Assembly: GCA_917880885.1 (NCBI GenBank)
Contig: OU862907.1
Location: forward strand, 69,373,072 to 69,437,071
Reading direction: 5' to 3'
Origin: Limnephilus marmoratus
Taxonomy: Eukaryota > Arthropoda > Insecta > Trichoptera > Limnephilidae
DNA length: 64,000 nt
Shown here: one piece after another, positions 1-10,958 of the stretch
Layout of the letters: each line of letters begins with the position of its first letter
Position numbering within the stretch: position 1 is the first letter of the stretch
The notes under the pieces: generated by a model
What the model was told of the DNA's origin: nothing
The model's input: the letters and a program-made list of their open reading frames with translations, nothing else
Databases searched by the model: none
Translations under genes and position numbers: made by a program

Positions 1-355
1 GGAGGTGATTCTACATGATGGTAGGAGAAAAAAAGAATAACAACTTTTTCCGAAATTCCAACATTTTTTTCCCATACAAAAAGACGTACCTACTAAAAAT
101 CCTTAGTGTGAGGTACGATCTTACTTGCTGAGAGCCTGCCGGGCGCCCGACTCGATTGTGATTGGCCCGTATCGTAAAAGCGGAAAATAATAAATCTGGC
201 CACACACGCCGGACTAATTTTATCTTTATACCTCAAAACTACCGCTAAACGTTGGAATTTCGAAAAAAATTATTCATCTTTTTTACTTGTAGATATCTAC
301 TATCATGTAGAATCACCTACCGAGGTTAATGCACTTTACCCCCGGACACCCTGTA
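1..355. mobile_element. DNA transposon end with fold-back arms (cut by window edge)
   Basis: Bases 1-66 and about 247-320 are imperfect inverted repeats. Both carry GGTGATTCTACATGAT and, further in, CGAAATTCCAAC. The right side ends near 355 with CCGGACACCCTGTA, i.e. an ACAGGGTGTCCGG-type terminus on the minus strand. The similar GGTGTCCG word at 46809 and 51604 suggests related termini. No transposase is visible, and the left end may lie outside the window. Confidence 0.5.
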
Positions 356-418
356 TATATATATTTTTTAATTTTATTTATTTAATACATGGTACAAAAT
401 TACAATAAAGAAGATTAA

Positions 419-814
419 CCCTAGATCACTAACGTTCGTCGAATCGACAACGCAGGATTAAAAAAATCGCGATAACTTTCGCGCTCTCGATCGTAATTCT
501 TTCATACTCTAGCCAATCTGAATTGTTTTTTTTTCCAAATTTAGTTATAACTAATTTAAATACCAACTTTAAAAATGTTACAATTGTTAATTTTGCATGA
601 AAACTATGGTATCATTCTTTTTTTAATAAAATTGATATTTTTGTTTTTCTAAATATGAGAAATAATACAAATAAACACTGTTCATTAATAATAGAACGAT
701 TTTTTTTTTGTTTTAATAAAACCCTTAAACCCCCTTTATTTAGTAGATACCGTAGTCGAAACGACGAAGGTTAGTAGATAATAAGCGTCGAAAAAGAAGG
801 TTAGTGATCTAGGG
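419..814. mobile_element. piggyBac-like non-autonomous element (MITE), TTAA-flanked
   Basis: The element starts CCCTAGATCACTAAC and ends with its reverse complement GTTAGTGATCTAGGG, then continues with a second, looser inverted block (TCGTCGAATCGAC against GTCGAAACGACGA). TTAA lies immediately outside at 415-418 and 815-818. The CCC start plus TTAA target site is the piggyBac signature. It is 396 bp long and carries no coding frame. Confidence 0.75.
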
Positions 815-1382
815 TTAAATCAAGTAATTTCTTTGAAAAGTACAATATTTAATATGACTTACACCTTTTTAAGAGCAAAGCTAGTATTAAAAAGGTGGAG
901 AAAACTATATGTTCACATTGTAGTTTGTGGTGCTACTTACATCCCACTCAAACAGTTAGGTACAAAGGTCTATACAATACACATGACTGGATAATGCACA
1001 AAACATATCTCATTGGTAAAACATGAGGAGATGTACCGAATATGAAATGTCTTAGGTAAAAAAATCTAATTAATTATAATTGAATCGCTTATTAAATTTA
1101 TACATTGAAATGTAGTTACGGAACTTAAACTGTCAACGAAATATTAAAAAAAACGCACAAACGTCTTAATTTTAAACAACAGGTAAAACAAGAGGAAACC
1201 AATATTTAAAAAAAGTGGTCCTATTACGGGATACACTGATTTCTTAAATTTTGCATGCAATAATCATAAAATAAAAACAATATTATCGGCTCCCGAACAC
1301 TCCAAATAGCATCAATAGCAGCAGGCTAAACATTGGATCCACTCTTCGCCTCTGATATACCTACCATGGGATATCAGAGGTG
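815..1382. other. AT-rich stretch, nothing recognised
   Basis: AT-rich sequence with homopolymer runs. I see no coding frame of note, no tRNA-like promoter and no clear inverted termini. Confidence 0.5.
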
Positions 1383-1880
1383 CACCGGAGGGGGCGTAAT
1401 GTGATGGGATGGGGCAAATGGAATGAGGTGGTATGGGTTGAGGGATGAGGCGGTATGGGTTTCTCTGGGTCTCCTACCGCCCCCCCTGAAAGTCTGAAAT
1501 GCCCCAAGGAGGCATTATCGCCCACGTTGAGTACCTATGCTTTAGATTTAGATCATAGGTTCTCAACGTAGGCGATAACGCCCCTTAAGGCGTTTCAGAT
1601 CTTCAGAGGGACGGGAAAAGACTATGTGAAAATTGGGGGCGTTTCAGACTTTCATGGAGGTGGTAGGATACCCAGAGAAACCCATCCTATCTTTCCCCAT
1701 CCCATTAAAAAATATTAATTTCCTTATCCCTACACGCCCCCAACGTCGTGGCAAATGTAACCCCGTCCAGATCCCATTACGCCCAGTTCATCGTTATATC
1801 CCGTTACGCCCCCTTCGTTGTGGCAAATGTGACCCTGCCGTGGTATTGCACTACGCCACCTTCGTCGTGGTCAATTGCTG
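1383..1880. repeat. Fold-back (inverted) repeat with triplicated GC-rich motif
   Basis: Roughly 1486-1540 (CTGAAAGTCTGAAATGCCCC onward) pairs with about 1553-1608 across a loop of about 12 bases. Outside it, 1420-1480 (GGGTTTCTCTGGGTCTCCTACC) pairs with 1655-1690. The right arm runs into three degenerate direct copies of a motif like TTACGCCCCCTTCGTTGTGG between about 1715 and 1880. It looks like a long-armed MITE. The termini were not resolved. Confidence 0.55.
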
Positions 1881-3016
1881 TGTCGGATTCGTGAGCTAGG
1901 GGGCGCTAGAAATAAAATTGTTCTCAGAGTGGGCGGTGGGCAAAAAAAGGTTGAGAATCTATGCTTTAGATGGACCTTTGTTTGCGTTGTGTCGAAATGT
2001 TCGCATATAAAATGGACCTAACTGATTGCACTGTGGTATTTGGTAGTCCAATTTTATCTATTTGTTGTTAACTATTGTTATTACTTTTTATCCTTTGGAG
2101 ATCTGTGAATAGTTTAATATTTAATAATAAACTAATTTTAGCATAGCCTTGAATTTTTTATAACGAAAAAGAAACGTTACTCCGTCTCTATCCGTTCGCC
2201 AATAATAATTATATTTATGAGATATTATATATATTTGATATTATGAGAGAGAAAGAGACAGTTGTGTGAGGTTCGTCCGCTTTCAAAAGTGGCTTCATAC
2301 CGCATACACCCGCCCCCAATCGTATGTTTTTAACAGTTATTAGTTGTCTCTGTTTCTCGTACGTTCATGGAACCGAGCGTAAAGGAGAGATATGTTTTGG
2401 GAATATATCGACGATTTGTAAAAATATATTGGATTGCACCAAGTCAGAGAACACAGAAAGGGCCACCTGCCCCTCCCACACTTCTCAGCCAATCGTCGAG
2501 CGAACCCGCCACACAATATCACCTAACCCGCCCCGCCCACCCCCCTAATGCCCTCCTCGACCCAACGAACTCCGACACGCCCCCCCCCCCCTAGCAAACC
2601 CCGCAAACCCCACACCCCGTGCGGTCGGCGAAATTATTTTCTGGTATTTTTCATAAAAAACTCAAAATCTCTCGATCGGTGAGCTCTACGATGATAAAAT
2701 TTGCGTAGCTTTTTCTGTATGGGATTTCTGGATCAACGCAACTATTTTTAGCCCTCAAATTAAATTCCATCACGAGCCATTGAGCTTTCGTATATTTATT
2801 TAACTGACTTAATAAGGATGTTCTATTTAAACATTTTGTGTTAACACAATCATTTCGTTGTGATCTTTCAAGTTTTTAAATGCCAATTTGTAATTTTGAC
2901 AAGTCAACAAACTATTTGATCTGTATTTTTTCAACTGTTGTAGATACCAATAAGAAATTTTTGGCATTTTAAAAAGAGAAATATATTTTTTAGCGATTTT
3001 TCGAGAAGGATTTTAA
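1881..3016. other. Non-coding stretch, C-rich island only
   Basis: Nothing coding is supported. A strongly C-rich, G-poor patch lies at about 2470-2620, ending in an 11-12 base C run. The short frames here are proline-rich by composition and are not taken as genes. Confidence 0.45.
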
Positions 3017-3256
3017 GCAGCGATTCCTGAGCATATTTGTAGTAGATATGTACATAGGTAGGTAGATGTCGTTTTTAAAAACAATAAAAATATTGAACAT
3101 AACACGTCGCTACTGAGTACCTAGTCGGGTATAGCGTAGCGGCTCACGAGATAAGCAATCCGTCTTGTTCTAGCAGCATGGTAGGTATCATACGAAACAG
3201 AGCGCGTATCGCGTGATTCCGTTGCGACGTGTAGGAGTGTGATCAGGAATCGCTGG
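3017..3256. mobile_element. piggyBac-like MITE, TTAA-flanked
   Basis: A 240-bp unit beginning GCAGCGATTCCTGAGCA and ending TGATCAGGAATCGCTGG: inverted termini matching at CAGCGATTCCTGA. TTAA lies directly outside on both sides (3013-3016 and 3257-3260). There is no internal frame. The TTAA target and compact size fit a piggyBac-derived MITE. The TIR starts GC/CC rather than the usual CCC. Confidence 0.65.
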
Positions 3257-3260
3257 TTAA

Positions 3261-4458
3261 CCTCTCAGACCCGTCCATATTTTGTTAGAGGGTCAAAATA
3301 TTGATGTTTTGCAATAAAATCCAAATAAGTGGAATATTTCTAAATGGATCCGAAAACTAAAAACTGATTTTGAAAGGTGTTGAAATACCTAGGTACGTTT
3401 GTGTACATAATTTATGAGGCAAATGTATTATAAACGTTATTATAACCTCACTTTTAGATGTTTCATGTAAAAATAATTAATAAACAAATAGTTGAAAGTT
3501 TGGTTTCGTTTTACTTCTTTTCTGGTTAATTTTAAAATTTGAATACAAAACGTGCTGTTTTCTCTTTCTAACAGCGTTGAGATCATATTTACCTATCACT
3601 ATGATTGTAAGGGAGGCAATGATTTCCAGGAGACCTATTTGAGTTGTTCCTAACAGCCAACGAATTAGCGGGGTTACCTAATTCTACACTCCTTCCGGCC
3701 TATGTCGTAGGTACTTGGGGATGCTTTGTGGAGGGTAGATACTATAAATTAACATCGGGAAGCATAACGGTTAAGTACATTAGTAGGTATGGCATTTAGA
3801 AATATCCTGCTATAGTAACCCAAAAAACATAATTCGTTTGAATTATTTCACCACAAGTTTGAGTGCATGTCTAATAGATGTTGGTGGTGTTTACGAGTAA
3901 TCTGAGTATTGTACCAGAACCAGATAGAGGGAACACGCAGTGGTGTAACTATACCACCTAGGTAGGTATCTGTGCACATTAATAATTGGTCTGTTTTTGT
4001 CATCCTCTTATGTATATTATTTACTAAGACTGTTGGCCCGTGGCAAATTTATTGGATGCCCCCCCCCCCTCCCCCACCACAGTAAAAATCGTCACGTTGT
4101 AATTAAAGTTTAATAAATCACTTTAAATTCAATCATATTAAAATTTACCCAACGGTACCTACCTATTACTAAAATTATGTATATTTTTTTAAATATCATT
4201 TTATTTTTTCAAAAACATAGGTAATTAGGTACATATTACCTAATAAAATTCTTTTCTCCGAGCTTTCTGCTCCGCATAAATATCAATAGCGTTAAAAAAG
4301 TTTAAAGATCGGTCAATAGAATGGTGTTCCCTCGCTTTTTCATTAATAAAGTTAGTACTCACTATTTTTTTAGGTAATTACCTAACTTTTAATTTTTTTC
4401 TTCCTACTCCCTCTTCCTCTTTCATTTTTCGCTCCCACTTAGAACTAGACATGTTAAT
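3261..4458. other. AT-rich stretch with poly-C run, nothing recognised
   Basis: No coding frame or complete repeat was recognised. A C run of about 10 bases followed by TCCCCC sits near 4059-4076. Short palindromic GTAGGTACC words occur, as elsewhere in the window. Confidence 0.4.
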
Positions 4459-5858
4459 TAGTGGCGGCGTAGGATAGATTGGCACCCGGGGCGGTTTTGT
4501 ATTGAGCACCCCTACTTAAACACCAAATGCTTACGGGACTTCATTTTACTAAAATATTCGATCACATTATCAAAATTGATTTCCCTGTCTCTTTCAATTT
4601 ATGAAATCGAAAGATTGGTTAGCTGATTGCTTGGCTGATTGTGGAATTTAAGTAAGATTTTATTTATTTTAACTTTGAAAAGCTTCTTTCACATGGACCC
4701 ACCGAAACACAAATTGTTAAAAAAAATCCAAGACAGCGCTAAACTTGGAATAAACTCAGAATAGCCCCATTTTACAATGAATCTGAGAAGCTCAAATGTA
4801 GTCCATTGAACCGCTTCTTGGGCAGAAATGTTGGCGGCTTCCAAATGGCGCCTCAATCGTAAAATCTTTAACACGATGTCTTCTTCTGAAAATTCATCGT
4901 AAATTTTGAACAGATTTGGAACCATTCCACGAAGATCTTCTTCTGATGGTGATGTTACCAACGTTTTAGGCTGAATAACACGCAGAGTAACCAGAATAAA
5001 ATCAATTGCCCTGTAACGATGGTATAGTTCTTCGTAAAATCTATCATGACATTCTAACATTGCTCTCTGCAGCTCCTCTGGTAATATAAGTCCGGCATCT
5101 CGGGTCATTTCTCCAGGCATACGTTTTCGAAATATCCTCCTTCCTCTTTTTCCTTCAATTGGAAAGTCTTAAGTCCCCACATCTTTTTGTTGCGTAGCAA
5201 ATAGCTTTTTTCACTATTTTGTTGCGTTGATTTTGAAAAAAATTTTTATGAGCTTTAATTTTTATAACACACTTTTCCAATGATAGCCCAGATTTTTGTG
5301 CATACTTTTTGACCGATTAACTTCTCTAGGACTTCACACCAAAAGGAAAGATAGCATAAAAACACTGAAGTCACACAAAGCTGGTGTGAGTGTTGATGCT
5401 GCATCTCTTTTTTCAATGCTTTATTTGCTGGTGCTGGGATCACACATCTCTTCGACTGTTGATACAAGCTTCTCAAAAATATTCTTCAGTGGTTTAACAG
5501 CGTCGTGATGAGCTATCCACCTTGTCTCTGATAGTTGTTTCGGACACGCCGACATTTTTCATTAATATTTCCAGTATAAGATCAGACCGAGTGCAACATG
5601 AATTCATTGTTTTAGGGAATTAGAAATTATATTCGAATAAAAAAAATATAGTTGCGATGCGATTCAAAATAATATTATGATAGTACCTAGTATATAAGTA
5701 GCTAGATACAAGAGTAGGTAATTATTTATTGATAAGTCTTTACAGAGGGAGATTTTGTGCGCATTCTTTGGCTGTACGAGTGAGTTGTCGTTGTCTCCCC
5801 TCGGAGCTTGGCACCCGGGGCGGGCCGCCCCCTCCGCCCCCCCCTTACGCCGCCACTG
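4459..5858. mobile_element. hAT element with intact 8-bp target duplication
   Basis: The left end is TAGTGGCGGCGTA and the right end is its inverse TACGCCGCCACTG (the first base differs, C versus T). Both subterminal regions also carry TTGGCACCCGGGGCGG, in direct orientation. The flanking octamer ATGTTAAT is identical on both sides (4451-4458 and 5859-5866), which fixes the boundaries. CAGTGGCG-type termini plus an 8-bp duplication are hAT hallmarks. The 1.4-kb element contains the 3' part of a transposase gene on the minus strand. Confidence 0.88.
4470..5560 (-). pseudogene. hAT transposase remnant (ZMYM1/DUF4371-like group)
   Basis: Read on the minus strand from about 5545. A segment like SETRWIAHHDAVKPLKNIFEKL is followed by a stretch broken by stops and frame changes. 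Then comes an open segment (4689-5120, 143 codons) and finally, after another frame change, residues matching the hAT C-terminal dimerisation region (CERSFSKLKLIK-like, then ERDxxxEINFDNVIEYFSKMK-like). The order fits the C-terminal half of hAT transposases of the TTF/ZMYM type. The catalytic N-terminal half is missing and the frame is broken several times, so it is dead. It lies inside the hAT element defined by the ATGTTAAT duplications. Confidence 0.75.
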
Positions 5859-5958
5859 ATGTTAATATCTAACTTTCACAATTAACTTTGCCTCTAAATG
5901 CAGGATAAAACAAAAACTACCAAAATCAAAGATACAATCTTCGTTATTTGTTTTTGGG

Positions 5959-6065
5959 GTGTTATGCCGTATTGCGCTACCTCCTTCGTTTCGGATAGCG
6001 TTATAGTGTCCACACGGACGTAGCTAGCGCTTTGACAATGGGGGGGGGGGGTCCCCAAAGTAAAA
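5959..6065. repeat. Dispersed repeat fragment with G run
   Basis: The words TTGCGCTACCTCCTTC and GGATAGCGTTATAGTGTCC recur in related form at about 20813-20850 and 25328-25383. They are followed here by GGACGTAGCTAGCGCTTTG and a G run of about 13. This is probably the eroded end of a DNA transposon. No partner terminus was found nearby. Confidence 0.4.
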
Positions 6066-6448
6066 AAAAAAACGGAGCTCTAACTCCAATTAAATCTATC
6101 ATTTACAAATTAAACATTTCCTGCGACTATAACACGCAAGTATAGTGGCCGGGTAATCTATAATAGGTATAATAATAATAATGATTTGGCTAATTTATAT
6201 AGCGCCCTTTTTGTGAAAAATCACCTCAAGGGCGCTGTACAAATAAGTATTTAAGGGAATTTATATTACTGGTATAGGTATAGGTATATAACTGGTATAG
6301 GTATATAACTTAGGTTACCGTAGTAGGCGCCTTTAAATAAAAAGTTAAATGTAGGTATGTAAGTATTGCAATATTTATTCAAAAGTAACAAAGTTGAAAC
6401 TTTAAAGTAATAAATTTAGTGTTTTACGTTTTATTGCGACTTCACAGG

Positions 6449-7150
6449 AGGGACTACAAGAGTGGATTAACCGTTTCAACGAAGAGTGCACGGCGGCGGG
6501 AATGAAGATGAGTACCTCAAAAACAGAGGTGATGGTTATAGGAAGGGACCAAACTCAGTGCAACATACTCGCTAATGGAACCCAGCTGAAACAGGTGGAC
6601 AGGTTCAAATACCTTGGGGTCGAATTCTCCAGCGATGGTCGGCAAGACGAAGAAATTTATAGAAGAATAAGTGCGGCAAGCAGTGTATTGCGTCCTCTCT
6701 ACAGCTCAGTGATAAGGAAAGCCGAGCTCAGCATCAAGACAAAGATGGCAGTCTTTAAAACGGTATACCGCCCGACGCTCACTTACGGCCACCAGACATG
6801 GATGCTAAATGAACGAACACGCTCTAGAGTCCAAGCTGCTGAAATGAGGTACTTGAGAGGAGTGGCAGGGGTTACGAAATGGGATCATATAAGAAACTCA
6901 ACGATCCGAGATGATCTAAACATTGAACCACTGCTACTCTTCGTAGAAAAATCGCAACTGAGGTGGCTTGGGCATGTACTAAGAATGTCTGATGACCGAA
7001 TTCCGAGGAAGATACTGTGGACAGAGGACTACCATGGACAGAGGCCGAACAATCAGCACAAGACAGGGACGTATGGAGGAGCCTTGTCGATGCAATGGGT
7101 CCCCGACCCGAAATAGGATAAGGGGAAGAAGATGATGATGATGATGACGT
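6449..7150 (+). pseudogene. RTE-clade-like retrotransposon, 3' end of reverse transcriptase
   Basis: One open frame runs from about 6449 (LQEWINRFNEECTAAG) through the ATG at 6502 to a stop at 7116. It shows the KTEVMVIGR, FKYLGVEFSSDG, YGHQTWML, RYLRGVAGVTKWDxIRN and LRWLGHVLRM blocks. These are typical of the region downstream of the polymerase in RTE-type insect endonuclease-reverse transcriptases. The endonuclease and catalytic FADD are absent (5' truncation). A (GAT)n microsatellite tail follows at about 7129-7147, as is usual for RTE 3' ends. The last about 20 residues diverge from the family, suggesting a late frameshift. Confidence 0.8.
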
Positions 7151-7317
7151 TTTATTGGTAACTGATTAAAAATTTCTTCGGAATCAAGTTGCACCGCCAG
7201 ATCTTTTTTATATGAGGTTTTCAGTGATGTGTTGTGGCAAGCTTCCCGTAACATTTTAGTGTATGTTTCATTCCAATCGGTTCATAAACTTTAAGAATAA
7301 GAATTTTCAACAAAAAA

Positions 7318-7354
7318 TGAAGTCTACGCGAACAAAGTCGCGGGCACCAGCTAG
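7318..7354 (+). mobile_element. Helitron-like 3' terminus
   Basis: AAGTCTACGCG, then AACAAAGTCGCGGGCACCAGCTAG, followed by T. The CGCG...CGCG hairpin a few bases upstream of a CTAG end is the Helitron 3' signature seen repeatedly in insect genomes. The 5' TC end was not located. Confidence 0.6.
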
Positions 7355-7576
7355 TTGATAAATATAATTGTATTTCTTTCTGTTAAAAGGCGAAATTATT
7401 TCATGACACTTGGATACATTTCACATATACCTAGACTGAAATTACCATTTGTCAAATATTTTATACTCACGGCAACACATTTGTTTACAAAAATTTTCTG
7501 GGAATAAAAATAAGAGCAGGATAAAAGTTTTTAGAGCGTAATTTTTTTCTGTTGGACAAGTAAGATGGATATGAAT

Positions 7577-7630
7577 GGGGGGGGGGGGGGGGGGTTTGGG
7601 GGTCCGGACCCCCAAACCCCCCCCCCCCCC
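7577..7630. repeat. G/C homopolymer palindrome
   Basis: An 18-base G run, TTT, five G, TCCGGA, five C, AAA, then a 14-base C run. Bases 7581-7630 form a perfect 50-bp palindrome centred on TCCGGA. Each strand could form a stable hairpin, a G-quadruplex or an i-motif. It may be two fused transposon ends: G runs of this sort end other elements here. Confidence 0.85.
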
Positions 7631-7689
7631 TTATATACGTCCGTGAGTGTCCATCATCAGGGCAGGTCCAGTAGATGAGTTATTTGTGC

Positions 7690-8085
7690 ACACAACGTTA
7701 GGTATTCCACAAAACGTTTTTTTAATAGTGAAAACCACTTTAGTAGGTATCGTTGTGATTTGAAATTCGATGAAACGAAAAAGCGACACTAAAAAGAGAC
7801 AAACACATACATCTATAGGATAAAGCCTGCGAGATAATGAGATAAAACAACCGTTTCCTGCTCCCCATCACCCTTTTCTACTAGTTTTGTGAAGGTTTCG
7901 CTTCTACCGCGTGTGAACTGCACACTTGTATTTTTACTCATCGTAGCTTACAGAAAGCAACAAGCTAAAATAAATAAATGTACACATGTACCTACTCGTG
8001 TACATGTTTTTATAAATGTACAGGTGTCATTGACGTATTGAGCTTAAAAAGCAAAAAAACCGAAATGAATAAATGAAACCATTAT
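7690..8085. repeat. 400-bp dispersed direct repeat, copy 1
   Basis: Shares with 9550-9980, in the same orientation: ATTCCACAAAAC, CGATGAAACGAAA, GCGACACTAAAAAGAG, AGGTTTCGCTTCTAC, TGTGAACTGCACACTTGT, TGTACACATGTA-type words and ATGAATAAATGAAACCATT. Similarity is continuous apart from an about 25-bp insertion in copy 2. No coding frame or inverted termini. The family was not recognised. Confidence 0.8.
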
Positions 8086-8376
8086 CTCAGAACAGTGTAA
8101 AGTTAGAAGCCTGTCCAACTGAGGTGACGTAATAGTAAAAACATGGTAGGTAATGGATAACCACAGATATAAATTTAAACTTTAAAATGAATTTTTTTTT
8201 TAATATGTAAAACAAAATCAATGATTTTAAAGAAAAAAATATCTCAATAATTTCGGTTCACCAAATAATAAAGAATAATTCATAAGAGATGCGAGACATC
8301 TCTTGTTGAAAAGTGAAAATATTAAGTTATCTTTAGAAGAATTTAACAATTGGTACAGTTTTTGTCGTGAAACTTA

Positions 8377-8795
8377 TAAGGCCAGCCATACACGTTAGGG
8401 TTTGCATGATGGTTATGCATGTACATGCATAACCGACAGGCATAACCGAGTTCAATAGTGGACATACACGTTAGGGTTTGCATGCACAATTTCCTATAAA
8501 CTCTCAGTCAAAGATAGTTGCAGCTACGTGACGGTGTTTTGTAGGACATTTATTGACTTGTGTTTTGTAGGACATTCACTGCCACAGCACATAGAAAACT
8601 GAGAACTGTGCATGCATAACCGAGCGGGCGCCACACACGCAAAATACAAAAATATGTATTTTGATATTTGCTAGGTTGCATGTACATGCATCGATAACTG
8701 TACAGTTTTATAGCATACACGCTAGGGTTTGCCTGTCGGTTATGCATGTACATGCATAACCATCATGCAAACCCTAACGTGTATGGCTGGCCTTA
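8377..8795. mobile_element. MITE with perfect 66-bp terminal inverted repeats
   Basis: Bases 8377-8442 and 8730-8795 are exact reverse complements for 66 bases, beginning TAAGGCCAGCCATACACG. Each arm carries the perfect palindrome GGTTATGCATGTACATGCAT plus AACC. A third partial copy of the CATACACGTTAGGGTTTGCATG block sits at about 8463-8484. Arm identity implies a young or recently gene-converted copy. The target duplication is ambiguous because the flanks are TTA/TAA rich, so the superfamily is not assigned. Confidence 0.85.
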
Positions 8796-9549
8796 AGATA
8801 AATATTATTATGAAAATTGGCCAACTATGTTCAGCCTACTTCCATCTACATTATTATAGTAAAGCCATGTATTGATGTATTCACGGTGAAACTTTTAAAG
8901 AATTCATATCCGGCCGCGGCGCTTCCATAGATGGCGCTACTTTAATTCTTTTACTGTTTTTAATAAATTATTACCTATTGACTGTTTTTTACAAGTGTAG
9001 GTATTAGGATATTAATTGTTTGCTCCCGTACAGGTACATACGCAATACGAATATAAATAAGTAAATCTTTCAAGGAAATATTTGAGTTTGTGTGCAACAG
9101 TTTGCCTAGATAGTCTAACAAATTAATTTTGTACCTATATCTTATAGTTAAAAATATAATCTTAACGTTGTTAGAAAGAAAAAATAGCATGCTTTATATT
9201 CAAATCTAAAAATTTATCAAAAAATAATTAAAATTTACCTACATCTTTATGAACAAAGTTTCCGACTGCATGTTGAAAAAAAATAAATTTTCTGTGTGTG
9301 TGTGTTTTTTTTTAATAACTGAGTCCTTGCCCGAAAGAATATTGTATCCAACAATATTCTTGTTTCGTGAAAAAATGAAAAAAAAACGAAACAAATTATG
9401 TTTCATAACATTTTATATTTAAAATACATAAAACATGCAATTTTTATCAGTTTTAAATGAAAAGTTGTCTAGAAAGGCAAATAAATTAGAGTTTAGGTAT
9501 TACTAGAATTTACGCTGAATTTGTGGAATAATGTTGTATATAAAAATTT
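8796..9549. other. AT-rich stretch, nothing recognised
   Basis: AT-rich, with a short TG run near 9293-9305. No supported gene or element. Confidence 0.4.
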
Positions 9550-9980
9550 CACACACAACGTTATTCCACAAAACATTTTTTTAAAGTGAAAACTTCTTTA
9601 GTACCGTTGTGATTTAAAACTCGATGAAACGAAATAGCGACACTAAAAAGAGAAAAACATATACATCTATCTATAGGATTGAGCCTGCAAGAGAATGAGA
9701 TAAAACAACCGGTCTTCTCTTTGGGCGGTGCTTCATAGACTCCCCACTCTTGCATACCTACTTAAGTTTTCTGAAGGTTTCGCTTCTACTGCGTGTGAAC
9801 TGCACACTTGTATTTTTACTCTTCGTACGTTACAGAAAGCAATATGCTCTTGTAAAAAATAAATAAATGTACAAATGTACACGTGTATCTACATATTTTT
9901 ATAAATGTACACATGTCATTGATGTATTGAGCTTAAAAAGGAAAAAAACGATATGAATAAATGAAACCATTTAGGTACGT
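9550..9980. repeat. 400-bp dispersed direct repeat, copy 2
   Basis: Same family and orientation as 7690-8085, with an insertion around 9715-9745 and scattered substitutions. The two copies are about 1.86 kb apart, and the sequence between them, including the 66-bp-TIR MITE, is not duplicated. Confidence 0.8.
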
Positions 9981-10958
9981 TTTACATTATATTATCTTGA
10001 AATTGACATACAAAATTATACTTAAATAAATAATATCTTTTCTGGACAAATTCTACTATCCTACATTCTTCAGCTTCTTGGTTTTGAAGACTTTCTACTT
10101 GAAGCTATTAGTTCAGGTAACGAAGACCAAAAAAGACCAAATAGGGGAAATGATTCGTGTAGAAGCCAATTTTGGCACATTTGTAGGGGAAGGTGTCATT
10201 AACAACATACTAAAAATATCGGCGAGTGGGGGTGTAGCTAAAGGGGGAATGGGGGGGGGGGTTCTAAAGGTCCTTTTTTTTGTTAAATATACATATAATA
10301 TATATTTTTTAAGTAACTTCTTGTATCTACCATCAGAACCTTAATATTATTTATCAAGTGTTATATTTAAGAATAAGACAATATTATAGTTACATGTAAA
10401 AAATCTGTTCATTTTGACTGTTCTAAAACGGGCAAATTGCCTAGTTGGACAGCCAAAGTTCATTATAAAGATGTAATATGTAATGTTTTCAAAATAAATA
10501 AATTAGTCCATTTTTGAAAGAAAGTGGAGAATGCTGCATTTGATTCTACACACCTCAAGATAACGTTTATAAAACATTTGTTAAATACGTGTTTTTATTT
10601 TTCGTTATTATTAAAATAGATTACTTGGTGCAGCAGGACCACCAAAGTGAAAAGGACGCAGACCAATAATGAAATATTTACATTCGGTAAGTCATTATGG
10701 TAAAACTGAGTAAAAAGTTTACAACTAAATATTTTTCTTTTTCTTATCATTTGTGTGTAGTTTTTCATCCATAAAACACATGAATGTAAGTAAAACGGCA
10801 CAATACTTAAAAAATAGGATTTACTTACTTAAGGCTAACATTTTAATTAATTCCGATGAATTCGTAATTAAAATAAATTCTTTGTTCAAACAGATACCAG
10901 CGGATGTTAAGATTAATAAATCAGAACCATACCATGAAAATATTTTACATCCACACTC
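9981..10958. other. AT-rich stretch with G-run transposon end
   Basis: Contains GGGTGTAGCTAAAGGGGGAATG and a G run of about 12 at about 10229-10261, resembling the G-rich ends at 6040 and 56820. Nothing else is supported. The open frame beginning at 10753 is discounted because most of it is minisatellite. Confidence 0.4.

Noticed and set aside
4689..5120. A standalone 143-residue host protein
   Set aside because: Neighbouring frames continue the same hAT transposase on both sides and the element has target duplications.
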